DNA from: RUG806 sp963624415
GTDB lineage: Bacteria; Bacillota; Clostridia; Oscillospirales; Acutalibacteraceae
Assembly: GCA_963624415.1 (NCBI GenBank)
Contig: CAVFPQ010000008.1
Span: forward strand, 1-27,522
DNA length: 27,522 nucleotides
Direction: 5' to 3'
Under the pieces are notes generated by a model. It saw nothing but the letters and a program-made list of their open reading frames with translations, had not been told where the DNA came from and did not search any database. This document shows positions 1-7,805 of the stretch, piece by piece. The position numbers were made by a program, and so were the translations under genes. Within the stretch, counting starts at the first letter, position 1. The number at the start of each line of letters is the position of its first letter.

Positions 1-25
1 ATTGCTAATTCCTAATTTAACATAC
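1..25. repeat. Edge of a 7-bp-unit AT-rich repeat
   Basis: The first bases of the window are ATTGCTA, ATTCCTA and ATTTAAC in succession. These are heptamers of the same kind as the large arrays at 7408-7690 and 10850-11043. Only the end of the element is inside the window, so its full length is unknown. Confidence 0.45.
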
Positions 26-47
26 GCCCTCAACTGTAAACAGCCAA

Positions 48-89
48 CAAAAATCCCCTCCGAAGTGCCGTGTTTGTACTGCGGAAGGG
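48..89 (-). terminator. Rho-independent terminator after lgt
   Basis: Read on the minus strand, an 8-bp stem (CCCTTCCG, plus-strand 82-89, with CGGAGGGG, plus-strand 55-62, one G-U pair) encloses a loop of about 19 bases and is followed by five Ts (plus-strand As 49-53). It begins 8 bases past the lgt stop codon and probably ends the yebC-lgt transcript. Confidence 0.65.
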
Positions 90-96
90 TGTTTTT

Positions 97-1257
97 TTAT
101 TTTGTCGCTTGTTTCGCCGCTTTTTTTGCGTCTTTTGCGTCGGAGGCGGCTTTTGCTTTTTCGTACTCGGAAAGCTTCTTCTTGAAAACCGTTTTGGCTT
201 TACTCAGCTTTCTGTTGAGTGTGTTCTTTTCTTTCTCGCTGTCGGACAGCTCAATAAGAGTTATATAGTGCAAGACCTCGTTCTGTGCCAGAATCATTTC
301 TTTTTTTGCTTCGAGGCACAGACGCTTTTTGTTATACACGGGTATCTCGACAAAGTAGTCAATGCCTTCAATCGGCTTGTGATGCTTTTTGTCTCTGATA
401 AGCCCTATTATGAGCAGTGTTCCGCATACAATGACAAGCACCATTGAAAGAGCCTGCGAAATACGGATATTCGTGTCGCCTATATAGAGGCTGTCGGTGC
501 GAAGTCCTTCAACGATTGAACGTTCAAAACCGTACCACACGCCGTATGTCAGAAAAATCTGACCCGAGAAGCGGCGGTGTTTTTCGCATATCCACCACAG
601 CACAAAGAAGCCGATTATGCACCATATTGACTCATACAGAAAAGTCGGATGCACGGGCTTTGACGGATCAATTCCGGTCTCTCCCGCGTTTACAAGAGTC
701 TGAAGATATGCCTGTGTCTTTTCGCTGAACATACCCCAAGGCAGATCGGTGTTTGTGCCGAAAGCCTCCTGATTTGCGAAGTTGCCCCAGCGGCCTATGC
801 CCTGCCCTAACAGAAAGCTCATGCCGCACAGATCAAGCAGGTTTCTTATGTTGACACGCTCGGTAACGCATACGACAAGGGCGGCTAAAATTCCGCCGAT
901 AAGACCGCCGTAAATGGCAAGTCCGCCATGCCATACCGCTAAAATTTCGCTCGGGTGTGCTGAGTAGTAGCCCCATTCATTGAATACATAATAAAGGCGT
1001 GCTCCCAGAATGCCGAACAGTGCACCCCAGATGAGAATATCGAGCATTTTGTATATGTCGATTTTCCATACATACGCTTTTCTTCCGCCGAACAGAACGG
1101 CGAGAGTAAAGCCGAATGCGATTATAACTCCGTACCATTTTATGGTAATGGGGTCAGAAAGAAACGGCAGGTTAATTTCACAGAATACCGACGACACATT
1201 AAATGTTTTAGACAGTGCCGTAAAAGCGACCTGCACGGAATCGGTAAAAAATTTCAT
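97..1257 (-). CDS. lgt: Prolipoprotein diacylglyceryl transferase with C-terminal extension
   Basis: Lgt transfers the diacylglyceryl group from phosphatidylglycerol to the lipobox cysteine of prolipoproteins in the cytoplasmic membrane. The 386-residue product shows several hydrophobic segments, the HGGLAIYGG motif (residues 110-118), the Lgt signature GRWGNFANQEAFG (155-167), HPTFLYES (203-210) and the arginine-containing stretch around 246-253 expected near the active site. Typical Lgt proteins are about 260-290 residues. Here roughly 95 extra residues (about 290-386) follow the last membrane segment and form a highly charged, Lys/Ala/Glu-rich and probably coiled-coil cytoplasmic tail. The gene lies 23 bp downstream of yebC on the same strand and probably shares its promoter. 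A predicted lipoprotein that would be a substrate is encoded at 25763. The family call is certain; the role of the tail is unknown. Confidence 0.97.
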   Translation of the reverse strand: MKFFTDSVQVAFTALSKTFNVSSVFCEINLPFLSDPITIKWYGVIIAFGFTLAVLFGGRKAYVWKIDIYKMLDILIWGALFGILGARLYYVFNEWGYYSAHPSEILAVWHGGLAIYGGLIGGILAALVVCVTERVNIRNLLDLCGMSFLLGQGIGRWGNFANQEAFGTNTDLPWGMFSEKTQAYLQTLVNAGETGIDPSKPVHPTFLYESIWCIIGFFVLWWICEKHRRFSGQIFLTYGVWYGFERSIVEGLRTDSLYIGDTNIRISQALSMVLVIVCGTLLIIGLIRDKKHHKPIEGIDYFVEIPVYNKKRLCLEAKKEMILAQNEVLHYITLIELSDSEKEKNTLNRKLSKAKTVFKKKLSEYEKAKAASDAKDAKKAAKQATK

Positions 1258-1280
1258 ATGTCTAAATATCGACTGCGGGC

Positions 1281-2021
1281 TTAGCCTTCGTAGTCGTCTT
1301 CATTCTCCCAGTTGTGCCATACAGCCTGAATGTCGTCGTTTTCATCAAACATCTCAAGCATCTTGCCCATCTGAGTTACGGCGTCACCCTCAAGACGGGT
1401 GTATGTAGTGGGAACATATTCGGCCTGAGCGGACACAACATTGTAGCCCGCCTTTGTAAGAGCGTCAGCCATATCGGCAACTTCATGAACACCTGTGCGA
1501 ATGTCATAAACGGATTCGTCATCGGTAACAACATCCTCAGCACCCGCTTCGAGAGCGAAGTCCATGATTTTCTCTTCGTCAACATCCTCTGCGTCTACAA
1601 GAACAACGCCCTGACGGTTGAACATGAACATAACGGAACCCTGCTGACCCATATTTCCGCCGTATTTGTCGAAATAGTGGCGAACATCGCCTGCTGTACG
1701 GTTGCGGTTGTCGGTAAGAGCCTCAACAACAACTGCCACACCGTTGGGGCCGTAGCCTTCGTATATAATCTCTTCGTAGTTTGCGCTTGATGCGTCGCCT
1801 GCGGCCTTCTTGATGATACGTTCAATGTTATCATTGGGCACGTTTGCCGCCTTGGCCTTTGCTATAACGTCCTTAAGCTTGGAGTTGCCTGCGGGGTCGG
1901 GGCCGCCTTCTTTAACGGCAACGGCAATTTCTCTGCCGATTTTTGTAAAGACCTTCGCACGGGCGTTGTCGGTCTTTTCCTTTTTTCTCTTAATGGTACT
2001 CCATTTGGAATGTCCGGACAT
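1281..2021 (-). CDS. yebC: YebC/PmpR family protein (transcription regulator or translation factor family)
   Basis: The 246-residue product is full length and begins with the family hallmark MSGHSKWSTIKRKKEK. It continues with the conserved DNARAKVFTKIGREI, the GNSKLKDVIAKAKAANVP block and the GYGPNGVAVVVEALTDNRNR segment. YebC-type proteins are small cytoplasmic proteins described as DNA-binding regulators (PmpR), and in recent work some are linked to ribosome stalling relief at proline stretches. The sequence does not say which role applies here. The start is supported by an AAAGGATG ribosome site about 10 bases upstream, and a near-consensus sigma-A promoter lies at 2079-2107. It is the first gene of an operon with lgt. 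Confidence 0.96.
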   Translation of the reverse strand: MSGHSKWSTIKRKKEKTDNARAKVFTKIGREIAVAVKEGGPDPAGNSKLKDVIAKAKAANVPNDNIERIIKKAAGDASSANYEEIIYEGYGPNGVAVVVEALTDNRNRTAGDVRHYFDKYGGNMGQQGSVMFMFNRQGVVLVDAEDVDEEKIMDFALEAGAEDVVTDDESVYDIRTGVHEVADMADALTKAGYNVVSAQAEYVPTTYTRLEGDAVTQMGKMLEMFDENDDIQAVWHNWENEDDYEG

Positions 2022-2078
2022 TCTTATTCATCCTTTCGTGATTTTTGTTTGTTTTATGCTCGTAAAATACAACACAAA

Positions 2079-2107
2079 ATTTTAGCATACTTTTTCTGTT
2101 TAGTCAA
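2079..2107 (-). promoter_or_regulatory. Sigma-A promoter for yebC-lgt
   Basis: On the minus strand TTGACT (plus-strand 2102-2107) and TAAAAT (2079-2084) are separated by exactly 17 bases. A TG dinucleotide one base upstream of the -10 box makes it an extended -10 promoter. It lies about 60 bases upstream of the yebC start. Confidence 0.85.
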
Positions 2108-2136
2108 CCGTTTTTGACAGAGTAAATCGGACAATC

Positions 2137-2172
2137 AAAAAATAGCCCGACAGAATTTTTTATCCGTCGGAC
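2137..2172 (-). terminator. Rho-independent terminator after the zinc-ribbon gene
   Basis: Minus-strand hairpin: GTCCGAC (plus-strand 2166-2172) pairs with GTCGGGC (2145-2151) through one G-U pair, and is followed by a T-rich tail (As at 2137-2142). It lies 30 bases past the stop codon of the gene at 2202-2945 and just upstream of the yebC promoter, insulating the two units. Confidence 0.75.
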
Positions 2173-2201
2173 CTTATTTTGATATTAAATATTTTAACTT
2201 G

Positions 2202-2945
2202 TCACGACCAGCCGAAAACGAGGGGATTGAGCACCTTCCAGCCGCCGTTATACTCCATAAGCGTGAGTGAAAGCGTGCCGCTTGTGCCTTCTATGTTGCC
2301 GTCAATGATGTAGGAAATTTCAAACTGCTTTACATCCGTTATAAGCTCGGCGTTTGCGACGCTGTCCGAAAATTCCGATTGCTTCACAGCTAAAATCAGC
2401 AGCTGCTTGTTGTCGTCGTCAAGCTCCTTCTCGGATGTGTTTTTTATGGTAAATGTGAAATCCTGTCCGTAGTAATTCTCAAAACGAAGCTTTGTCGATT
2501 CACCGAGTGCCTTGTATGCTCCCACGGTTGTTGTGACCTTTTTGCCGTAGTTTGATGAAAAGTACGATTTAAGGTTGCCGTCGTGGTATTTGTCTGCGCT
2601 CAGCTGCCACTGGTCTTCCATTGTTACAAGACATTTTTTGTCCGCTTTTTTAATGTTGCCGGCGTAATATTCTTTAATGTAGCTTTTTGCGATATTTACA
2701 GGCTTTTCGGATGACACCTTAAGTCCTATTCCGACACATCCTCCGATTGCCAGAGCCGCTATGACAATCATGGCGATTATCGCTTTGATTGAAATTTTGT
2801 TTTTTCTGACCTTGACGGCTTTTACCGTTTCGGGTTCTTTTTCTTTCAGGGCTTCCTGTACGGTTTCGGGGTGAAGCCGCATTCCGCATTTTGAGCAGAA
2901 GACAGCGTTGTCTTCGAGATTTTCGCCGCAGTTTGGACAGAACAT
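2202..2945 (-). CDS. Zinc-ribbon, single-pass membrane protein of unknown function
   Basis: The 247-residue product starts with a double-CXXC zinc ribbon (Cys3, Cys6, Cys17, Cys20; CPNCGENL and CSKCGMRL). A charged linker, one hydrophobic membrane segment (about 51-75) and an extracytoplasmic domain of about 170 residues follow. The start of that domain (NIAKSYIKEYYAGNIKKADK) resembles the small alpha+beta, NTF2-like or DUF4878-type domains common in Firmicutes surface proteins; this is inference, not a recognised motif match. Such architectures suggest an envelope sensor or anchoring protein, but no function is known. It has a GGAGG ribosome site, a perfect sigma-A promoter, and its own terminator, so it is a monocistronic unit divergent from the HAD gene. 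Confidence 0.9.
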   Translation of the reverse strand: MFCPNCGENLEDNAVFCSKCGMRLHPETVQEALKEKEPETVKAVKVRKNKISIKAIIAMIVIAALAIGGCVGIGLKVSSEKPVNIAKSYIKEYYAGNIKKADKKCLVTMEDQWQLSADKYHDGNLKSYFSSNYGKKVTTTVGAYKALGESTKLRFENYYGQDFTFTIKNTSEKELDDDNKQLLILAVKQSEFSDSVANAELITDVKQFEISYIIDGNIEGTSGTLSLTLMEYNGGWKVLNPLVFGWS

Positions 2946-2979
2946 AAATTTCGCCTCCGGAACATAAATCTGTGATTAA

Positions 2980-3008
2980 ATTATATATCCCGCAGAATAA
3001 ATTGTCAA
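2980..3008 (-). promoter_or_regulatory. Consensus sigma-A promoter for the zinc-ribbon gene
   Basis: On the minus strand a perfect TTGACA (plus-strand 3003-3008) and perfect TATAAT (2980-2985) are 17 bases apart, about 35 bases upstream of the ATG at 2945. A fully consensus promoter suggests strong constitutive expression unless repressed. Confidence 0.88.
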
Positions 3009-3023
3009 ACGGAAATAAAAGAA

Positions 3024-3052
3024 TTGAAAAAAAATTAAGAATAGGCTATACT
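3024..3052 (+). promoter_or_regulatory. Sigma-A promoter for the HAD hydrolase gene
   Basis: TTGAAA (3024-3029) and TATACT (3047-3052) are spaced by 17 bases, about 30 bases ahead of the preferred start at 3083. The -35 box is only 15 bases from that of the divergent zinc-ribbon promoter, so the two polymerases would bind back to back. Confidence 0.82.
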
Positions 3053-3082
3053 GTTTTACAGAACCGAAACGGAGTGAAAATC

Positions 3083-3895
3083 ATGAGCTTTTCAATAGAG
3101 ACAGTGCGGCCGTATACGGGCGGCGGAATAAAATGCGCACTGTTCGATTTTGACGGTACAATCAGTCTGATCCGTGAGGGCTGGCAGGGAATTATGATAC
3201 CCTACTTTTGCGAGGTTATCACGGCTCTCGGTACAGATGAACCGCAGGATAAGATAACGGACGAAGTCACGGAATTTGTAGATCGTCTGACCGGGAAACA
3301 GACGATTTATCAGTGTATCGCACTTGATGAGGCCGTAACAAAACGCGGCGGCAGTCACGTTGATCCCGGTGAATACAAAAAAGAGTACCTTCGCCGTCTT
3401 GCCGTAAAAATCGCCGACAGAAAAGAGGGACTTAAAAACGGCAGCATTTCTCCGAAGTCGCTGACTGTTTCGGGCTCTGTTGATTTTCTGAATGATCTTC
3501 GCGGTGCCGGTATCCGCTGTTTTCTGGCGAGCGGCACGGATGAGGATGATGTAATATATGAAGCGTCACTTCTCGGTGTAAAGGATCTGTTTGACGGCGG
3601 CATTCACGGTGCGAGGGATGCACTGCTCGACTGCTCGAAAGAAGCCGTTATAAAAAATATGATTGAGCGTGAAAGCCTGTCCCCTTCGGAGCTTGTCACA
3701 TTCGGTGACGGCTTTGTTGAGATTGAGCTTACATCAAAGGTCGGCGGTTATGCAGTGGGTGTCGCAACGGATGAAAAAGGCGGAGGCGACATAAACCCCG
3801 ATAAACGGCAGAGACTGCTGTCGGCAGGGGCGGATATGATTGTGCCGAATTTCGGTGAACCGGAAAGTATTCTCGGACAGCTGGGGATAAGATGA
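3083..3895 (+). CDS. HAD-superfamily hydrolase (phosphatase-like)
   Basis: The 270-residue product carries the haloacid-dehalogenase motifs in order: motif I DFDGT (nucleophile Asp22, acid/base Asp24), motif II around FLASGTD (Ser150), a motif III lysine in CSKEAVIK (186 or 191), and motif IV FGDG (Asp209, with Glu213 nearby). The helical insert between motif I and II (about 33-125) is a C1-type cap, as in phosphoglycolate phosphatase or beta-phosphoglucomutase relatives; the substrate cannot be told. The open frame extends to 2972, but the ATG at 3083 is preferred: it has GGAGTG just upstream, and the earlier codons overlap the promoter at 3024-3052. It may be cotranscribed with the small gene at 4008. 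Confidence 0.93.
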   Translation: MSFSIETVRPYTGGGIKCALFDFDGTISLIREGWQGIMIPYFCEVITALGTDEPQDKITDEVTEFVDRLTGKQTIYQCIALDEAVTKRGGSHVDPGEYKKEYLRRLAVKIADRKEGLKNGSISPKSLTVSGSVDFLNDLRGAGIRCFLASGTDEDDVIYEASLLGVKDLFDGGIHGARDALLDCSKEAVIKNMIERESLSPSELVTFGDGFVEIELTSKVGGYAVGVATDEKGGGDINPDKRQRLLSAGADMIVPNFGEPESILGQLGIR

Positions 3896-4007
3896 GCACT
3901 CATCGTCAATTGCTAATTGTTTAGTGAAGCATTTAAATCAAGTCCGCAGGACTTCCGAAATTTTTAATTACTAATTTTTAATTATTCAGTAAGGTCGGTT
4001 TTGCATT
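3896..4007. repeat. Heptamer-rich intergenic repeat with hairpin module, copy 1
   Basis: Immediately at the HAD stop codon (TGAGCA, 3893-3898) begins AT-rich repeat sequence with TTGCTAATTG. Next comes the dispersed module (3926-3960), whose core AAGTCC-GCA-GGACTT at 3940-3954 is a perfect 6-bp inverted repeat, then TTCCGAAA and heptamer-like TTAATTA, CTAATTT, TTAATTA. Related copies lie at 7334-7370, 7533-7569, 11124-11160 and, inverted, 20712-20749. Confidence 0.75.
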
Positions 4008-4313
4008 TTGTTTGGAAAGAAAAAAGAAAAAAAGAAAAAAATTCCCATGGAGAAATTCGAGTCGCTGACTGCCAACGGTGTGCCGGTCAAGGCTCTGAAT
4101 TTTGCTCTCGTAAAAGATAAAGAGGGGATACCCGTGCTTCAGGTTCGTACACTCGATGTGTGCGAGGCTTTGCACTATGAGCATGTCGACTTCGAACTTA
4201 AAACAACCGTTAAGCGTGTGAACGTCGCCGCAACATTCAGGGAAGCGATTGACGAAAAACGCTTTAAGCTCTATCTTTTCGATGTCGACGACTGCGAACA
4301 GTTCTTCATATAA
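4008..4313 (+). CDS. Small basic protein of unknown function
   Basis: This 101-residue protein has a very lysine-rich N-terminus (MFGKKKEKKKKIP) and a compact, mixed-charge remainder ending in an acidic stretch (DVDDCEQFF). It has no signal peptide or membrane segment and I do not recognise a family. The start is uncertain: a TTG at 4008 keeps the basic head, while the ATG at 4047 would give an 88-residue protein; neither has a strong ribosome site. A good terminator follows 25 bases after the stop codon, which supports a real gene end. A similar Lys-rich head is found on the protein at 26901, but the bodies do not look alike. Confidence 0.7.
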   Translation: MFGKKKEKKKKIPMEKFESLTANGVPVKALNFALVKDKEGIPVLQVRTLDVCEALHYEHVDFELKTTVKRVNVAATFREAIDEKRFKLYLFDVDDCEQFFI

Positions 4314-4337
4314 TGTTAAAATAAAAATGACAAATGA

Positions 4338-4375
4338 AAGCCTTCAGAGACAGAGATGGTTCCGAGGGCTTTTTT
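4338..4375 (+). terminator. Rho-independent terminator
   Basis: AAGCCTTC (4338-4345) pairs with GAGGGCTT (4364-4371) with one G-U pair, and six Ts follow from 4370. It ends the transcript of the HAD hydrolase and small basic protein genes. Confidence 0.85.
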
Positions 4376-4598
4376 CAATGAGCAATTGGAGATATCTAAA
4401 AATTCGTTAGCCTCTTAAAAAACACCGAAAAATTGCGAAAAATGGCTGTTTTTATTTTTAGAGAATTATAAATAGAAATATCTTAGTTTTCAGAGGTGCC
4501 CAAATTGTTAATTGTCAACTGTTATGCAAAGCATCACCGCCCCGATTTATTTAAATGTGATAATTTTGAAAAAATCGAAAAAAAATCGAAAAATTTTT
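4376..4598. other. AT-rich intergenic stretch without a gene
   Basis: Between the terminator and the promoter region of the 841-residue gene there is no convincing gene. It begins with TGAGCAATTGG (4379), matching the junction seen at other repeat elements. Heptamer-like AATTGTT, AATTGTC and AACTGTT occur at about 4502-4525, suggesting a decayed repeat copy. Poly-A and GAAAAA-rich runs precede the promoter. Confidence 0.5.
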
Positions 4599-4628
4599 GG
4601 GACAAACCGAGTGCTTTCGGTGTATACT
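4599..4628 (+). promoter_or_regulatory. Putative promoter of the 841-residue protein gene
   Basis: TATACT (4623-4628) lies 50 bases ahead of the start codon. The best -35 match is GGGACA (4599-4604, 18-base spacing), which is poor for sigma-A. The GGGACAAAC element might instead belong to an alternative sigma factor, but this cannot be settled from one site. Confidence 0.4.
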
Positions 4629-4678
4629 GTATGCAAAGCAAAAAAACACAGACACTTTTATCTCAGGAGGGATAACAT

Positions 4679-7204
4679 ATGGGCTTATCTTCAACATTAA
4701 GAGCTATGCTGATAGCTCTTGCGGAAAACAAAGAAAAACCGATGACACTTGACGAGGCTGTTGAATACTTTAAGGGCGAAACGAAAAAAAGAGCGATGAA
4801 CCCCGAAAAGCCGGAGGAAATGTATAATGATTTCTGGACAGGTCTCGGCAAGAAAAATAAGGAAGTAACGGAATTTACTCCCAAATTCAAAGATAATCCC
4901 GAGGAAATGAAAAAGCGTGCGGCTTATTCTGAAAAATGCCGTGACGCAATGTTTGAGGCCATAAAAGACGATGTTGAACGCGTTGAGGCTTTTTCCGAAA
5001 CGGCAAAAGAAATTTACGGAGAAAATTCGGGAGTAAATCCCGCCCGTTGGATACACTCTCTTATCCGGATACCGAATGACGGAATCGACAAAGAAGCCTG
5101 CCGCAGACATAACGAAGAGGTTGTGGCGTTCGCCGCACTTTGCGAAGATATCCCCAAAGGAAAAGCCGCCGAAAAGTTTGTTGAAGTTCGCACAAAAGCT
5201 CTTGTCAGCGGCGGTATGACCGAAGACAAAGCCCTCATTCAGGCGCAGCAGGAGTCGAAAAATGGCGCGGAACACCTTTTTGAGCTTGCCTCCGAAATTG
5301 TCGAAAAAGAGATACAGAAAAAGCAGGAAATACACGATATAGTTGATGCGGTTCTTAACGGCACTGCCGAAAATATGCCCGGCGGACTTGTCGGCGCATA
5401 CAAAAAGATTATGTCCCCCGGCAACAACATAATGTTCGATTCGCTGGATTGCTTCAAAAATCTCAAACTGTTCGGATTTAAGGATCACGAGTTGCTTGAC
5501 AGCAAGAGAAGAAACTGGGAGTATTCGTCTTTTTCCGCGGAAATGATGGTGGTGGAGCTTGTCGCGAACCCGTACTATGCAGTGTGTGATCTCGCCGAGC
5601 TTCAGCATGTAAACATAACGGCCGGTTTTAAGAAGAAAAATGTTGAGCTTCTCGACCTTGACGGCAATCCGTACATAATCGATCACAAAGAAGTTGTCAA
5701 GGATGAAAACGGCAATCCCGTAACGGATAAAGACGGCAATCCCAAAGTGCAGGTTACAAAGCGCGGTCCCATGATGTCGGCGGATGATTCCAAATCTCCC
5801 GATGTCTCCGATTTCGGCAGCGCCATAATCGATATCAGGGGCAGAGAAGTAAAACGCTATCCCAACTGTATGTCTCCGTACAAAAGCGAATTTGCTTCGG
5901 GACTTGTTAATGCCGTATTTGCACTCTCATCCGAAAAGACAGAGGAGCTCAAGGCAAAGTACGCATTGAGAGACGCGGGCACGGCGCCCTCGCCCGATGA
6001 AATGTTTGTCTATACAAACGGCCGCGGCCGTACTCTGATAGCACACAAGGGAGATGTCAGTCTTGACGGCGGCGTTAACGTTAAGGTCAACGAGGATGTC
6101 CCCGGCAGACTGTTCTCCATTGAGTATGCCGACGATCTGAAAAAGCTTCACGATAAGAGCATCGCACAGGACAGACTCGGTCACAGCTCATCAAGATACC
6201 GCAATATGAAAAAGGCTCTCAAGGAGCTTGAAAAGATAAAAATTGACGACAAGCCCACAAAGCAGCAGCTTGCGGATGCTGAAAAAAAGCTCAGACAGGC
6301 TCTTGAATATGCAGATGTCTATATTAACAGCAAAAAGGGAATTGATATTGCGAGAAATGACATATACCGCAGAACACGCCTTGCATTTGCGAATGAACTG
6401 AAGCTCTTCTCCGAAAAGAAGCTTAATGCCATAAAGCTTATAAGAGAAAACGAAATAACAAGACGTGATATGCGTATAGCCGAAAATGATGAACTTCTCG
6501 AAACATCTGACGGCGGCACAGTCGATACAAGCAAGACGGCTTTTGAACGCTATGTACAGGCGGAGGATGACGCATTCGCCGAAAAAGAGCGAGAGGCGGA
6601 GGCTGAAAAGAAGCGTCTGAAGGAAGAGCAGGAAGCCAAAGAGCAGAAGGAATATCTTGAATACTGCAAGAATAACTGCGCAGTCATAAACAGCATGGTC
6701 TCCGAGGTTTCAAAAGACGGTGCGGCAAAGAAAGACGATGCCGAAGCCGATAAGGAGCTTGCGGATTTCATTTCTGAGAACGAAAGCATTTCCGCACAGA
6801 CAAATGACGAAAACGAAAGAGCACAAGCCAACAAAAACGTTATCGCCGGAAAGGCACTTCAGAAAATTATCGGCATGGAGGGCGATGCTTTAGCCGGCAG
6901 CAAGCCATTCAGAACACTTGTTAACGGCGGCAGACTTGCGGATGTTGTGACATTCCTCTATGGCTCAAAGGAGTACAGAAGTGTACTCGGCTCAAAACCG
7001 CTCAGCGAAAAAAGAGCACTTCAGACGGCACTTAAAAGCTATGATGCCGACCTGAGAATTGCGAGAAATATGCTTCAGGGTATAAATAACGCCGTAAGAG
7101 AAATCGCCAAAGAAAATGCGGCACAGCCTCAGAACGCCCCCGCACAGCCTCAGAAGGCAATGCAGAATGCCGATAAAGAGCCGGCAAAAGCCGTAAAAAT
7201 GTAA
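4679..7204 (+). CDS. Large cytoplasmic protein of unknown function (841 aa)
   Basis: The start is well supported by AGGAGGG 7 bases ahead of ATG. The 841-residue product has no signal peptide or membrane segment and is very rich in Lys, Glu, Ala and Asp. The first 300 residues appear largely helical. A middle part (about 330-365) holds repeated DGNP/ENGNP turns, as in DLDGNPYIID and DKDGNPKV. Residues about 500-700 are strongly charged and likely coiled-coil (for example EREAEAEKKRLKEEQEAKEQ). The C-terminus (about 810-841) is low-complexity Ala/Pro/Gln (AQPQNAPAQPQKA). No catalytic motif is recognised. It stands alone between a terminator and a repeat region, next to the T4SS genes. A structural or regulatory partner, or a substrate, of that system is possible; this is inference only. 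Confidence 0.9.
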   Translation: MGLSSTLRAMLIALAENKEKPMTLDEAVEYFKGETKKRAMNPEKPEEMYNDFWTGLGKKNKEVTEFTPKFKDNPEEMKKRAAYSEKCRDAMFEAIKDDVERVEAFSETAKEIYGENSGVNPARWIHSLIRIPNDGIDKEACRRHNEEVVAFAALCEDIPKGKAAEKFVEVRTKALVSGGMTEDKALIQAQQESKNGAEHLFELASEIVEKEIQKKQEIHDIVDAVLNGTAENMPGGLVGAYKKIMSPGNNIMFDSLDCFKNLKLFGFKDHELLDSKRRNWEYSSFSAEMMVVELVANPYYAVCDLAELQHVNITAGFKKKNVELLDLDGNPYIIDHKEVVKDENGNPVTDKDGNPKVQVTKRGPMMSADDSKSPDVSDFGSAIIDIRGREVKRYPNCMSPYKSEFASGLVNAVFALSSEKTEELKAKYALRDAGTAPSPDEMFVYTNGRGRTLIAHKGDVSLDGGVNVKVNEDVPGRLFSIEYADDLKKLHDKSIAQDRLGHSSSRYRNMKKALKELEKIKIDDKPTKQQLADAEKKLRQALEYADVYINSKKGIDIARNDIYRRTRLAFANELKLFSEKKLNAIKLIRENEITRRDMRIAENDELLETSDGGTVDTSKTAFERYVQAEDDAFAEKEREAEAEKKRLKEEQEAKEQKEYLEYCKNNCAVINSMVSEVSKDGAAKKDDAEADKELADFISENESISAQTNDENERAQANKNVIAGKALQKIIGMEGDALAGSKPFRTLVNGGRLADVVTFLYGSKEYRSVLGSKPLSEKRALQTALKSYDADLRIARNMLQGINNAVREIAKENAAQPQNAPAQPQKAMQNADKEPAKAVKM

Positions 7205-7407
7205 GACTTAGATAGTCGGCAGAGCAGTTATGCCGAAAGCAATAATTAACAATTAATAATGAAGAAAAAAGCTGAAGCGTTTTGGATTATATGGCTTCGC
7301 AAATGATTGGTGTACTGTTATAAATCGGGTTTGAAAAGCTTATAAATCCAAGTCCTTTGGACTTCCGAAATTATGCATTATGCATTCTGCATTATAGCAG
7401 TCTTCCT
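7205..7407. repeat. Intergenic region with hairpin module, copy 2
   Basis: After the stop of the 841-residue gene there is a weak hairpin (TCGGCA 7216-7221, TGCCGA 7231-7236) without a T-tract. Then come AATTAACAATTAATAATG and a GAAGCGTTTTGGATTATAT segment related to 11048-11063. The module at 7334-7370 has the core AAGTCC-TTT-GGACTT at 7350-7364, followed by TTATGCATT, ATGCATT and CTGCATT heptamers. No gene is seen. Confidence 0.75.
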
Positions 7408-7527
7408 GCTAATTGCTAACTGCTAATTGCTAACTGCTAATTGCTAACTGCTAATTGCTAACTGCTAATTGCTAACTGCTAATTGCTAACTGCTAATTGC
7501 TAACTGCTAATTGCTAACTGCTAATTG
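7408..7527. repeat. Tandem 14-bp repeat array
   Basis: Eight perfect head-to-tail copies of GCTAATTGCTAACT (7408-7519) plus a partial ninth. Each 14-mer is two 7-bp units (GCTAATT, GCTAACT). Because 7 is not a multiple of 3, TAA or TAG/TTA/CTA occurs in all six frames, so nothing can be translated through it. The perfect copies point to recent slippage expansion. Confidence 0.97.
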
Positions 7528-7690
7528 TTATGCGGAGCTTATAAATCCAAGTCCTATGGACTTCCGAAATTATGCATTATGCATTCTGCATTCTGCATTA
7601 TAGCAGTCTTCCGACATTGCCGATTGCTGACTGCTAATTGCTAACTGCTAATTGCTAACTGCTAATTGCTAATTGCTAATTGCTAACTGC
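7528..7690. repeat. Hairpin module copy 3 followed by a second heptamer array
   Basis: The module at 7533-7569 (core AAGTCC-TAT-GGACTT at 7549-7563) almost duplicates 7334-7400 together with its TTATGCATT tail and the TATAGCAGTCTTCC stretch. At about 7622-7690 a less regular array of GCTAATT and GCTAACT heptamers follows. The repeat of module plus array in tandem suggests the whole composite element duplicated. Confidence 0.85.
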
Positions 7691-7727
7691 ATTTTCGTCT
7701 GCAACAAAAAAATAAATTATTAAAATA

Positions 7728-7756
7728 TTGACTTATTCCCTTTTTCGCATTATAGT
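7728..7756 (+). promoter_or_regulatory. Sigma-A promoter of the sigma factor-pilin operon
   Basis: TTGACT (7728-7733) and TATAGT (7751-7756) have an ideal 17-base spacer. The predicted transcription start is near 7763, giving a leader of about 43 bases before the GTG at 7806. It lies immediately downstream of the repeat array. Confidence 0.85.
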
Positions 7757-7805
7757 ATAAGTTGGTTTTAAAGTGTGAATTTCCGGCGAAAGAGAGAAAC
7801 TGAAA

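Noticed and set aside
97..447. Plus-strand open frames over lgt
   Set aside because: They are antisense to the conserved Lgt tail and have no start signals.
2972..3082. N-terminal extension of the HAD hydrolase
   Set aside because: The extra 37 codons overlap both divergent promoters, and a ribosome site precedes the ATG at 3083.
4697..5686. Long open frame (329 codons) on the minus strand
   Set aside because: It lies opposite the well-supported 841-residue gene, lacks a proper ribosome site, and its Phe/Arg-rich translation is typical of antisense to a Lys/Glu-rich gene.
7216..7236. Terminator after the 841-residue gene
   Set aside because: TCGGCA/TGCCGA forms a 6-bp hairpin, but no T-tract follows.
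7408..7690. CRISPR array
   Set aside because: The repeats are continuous 7/14-bp tandem units with no unique spacers, and no cas gene is nearby.
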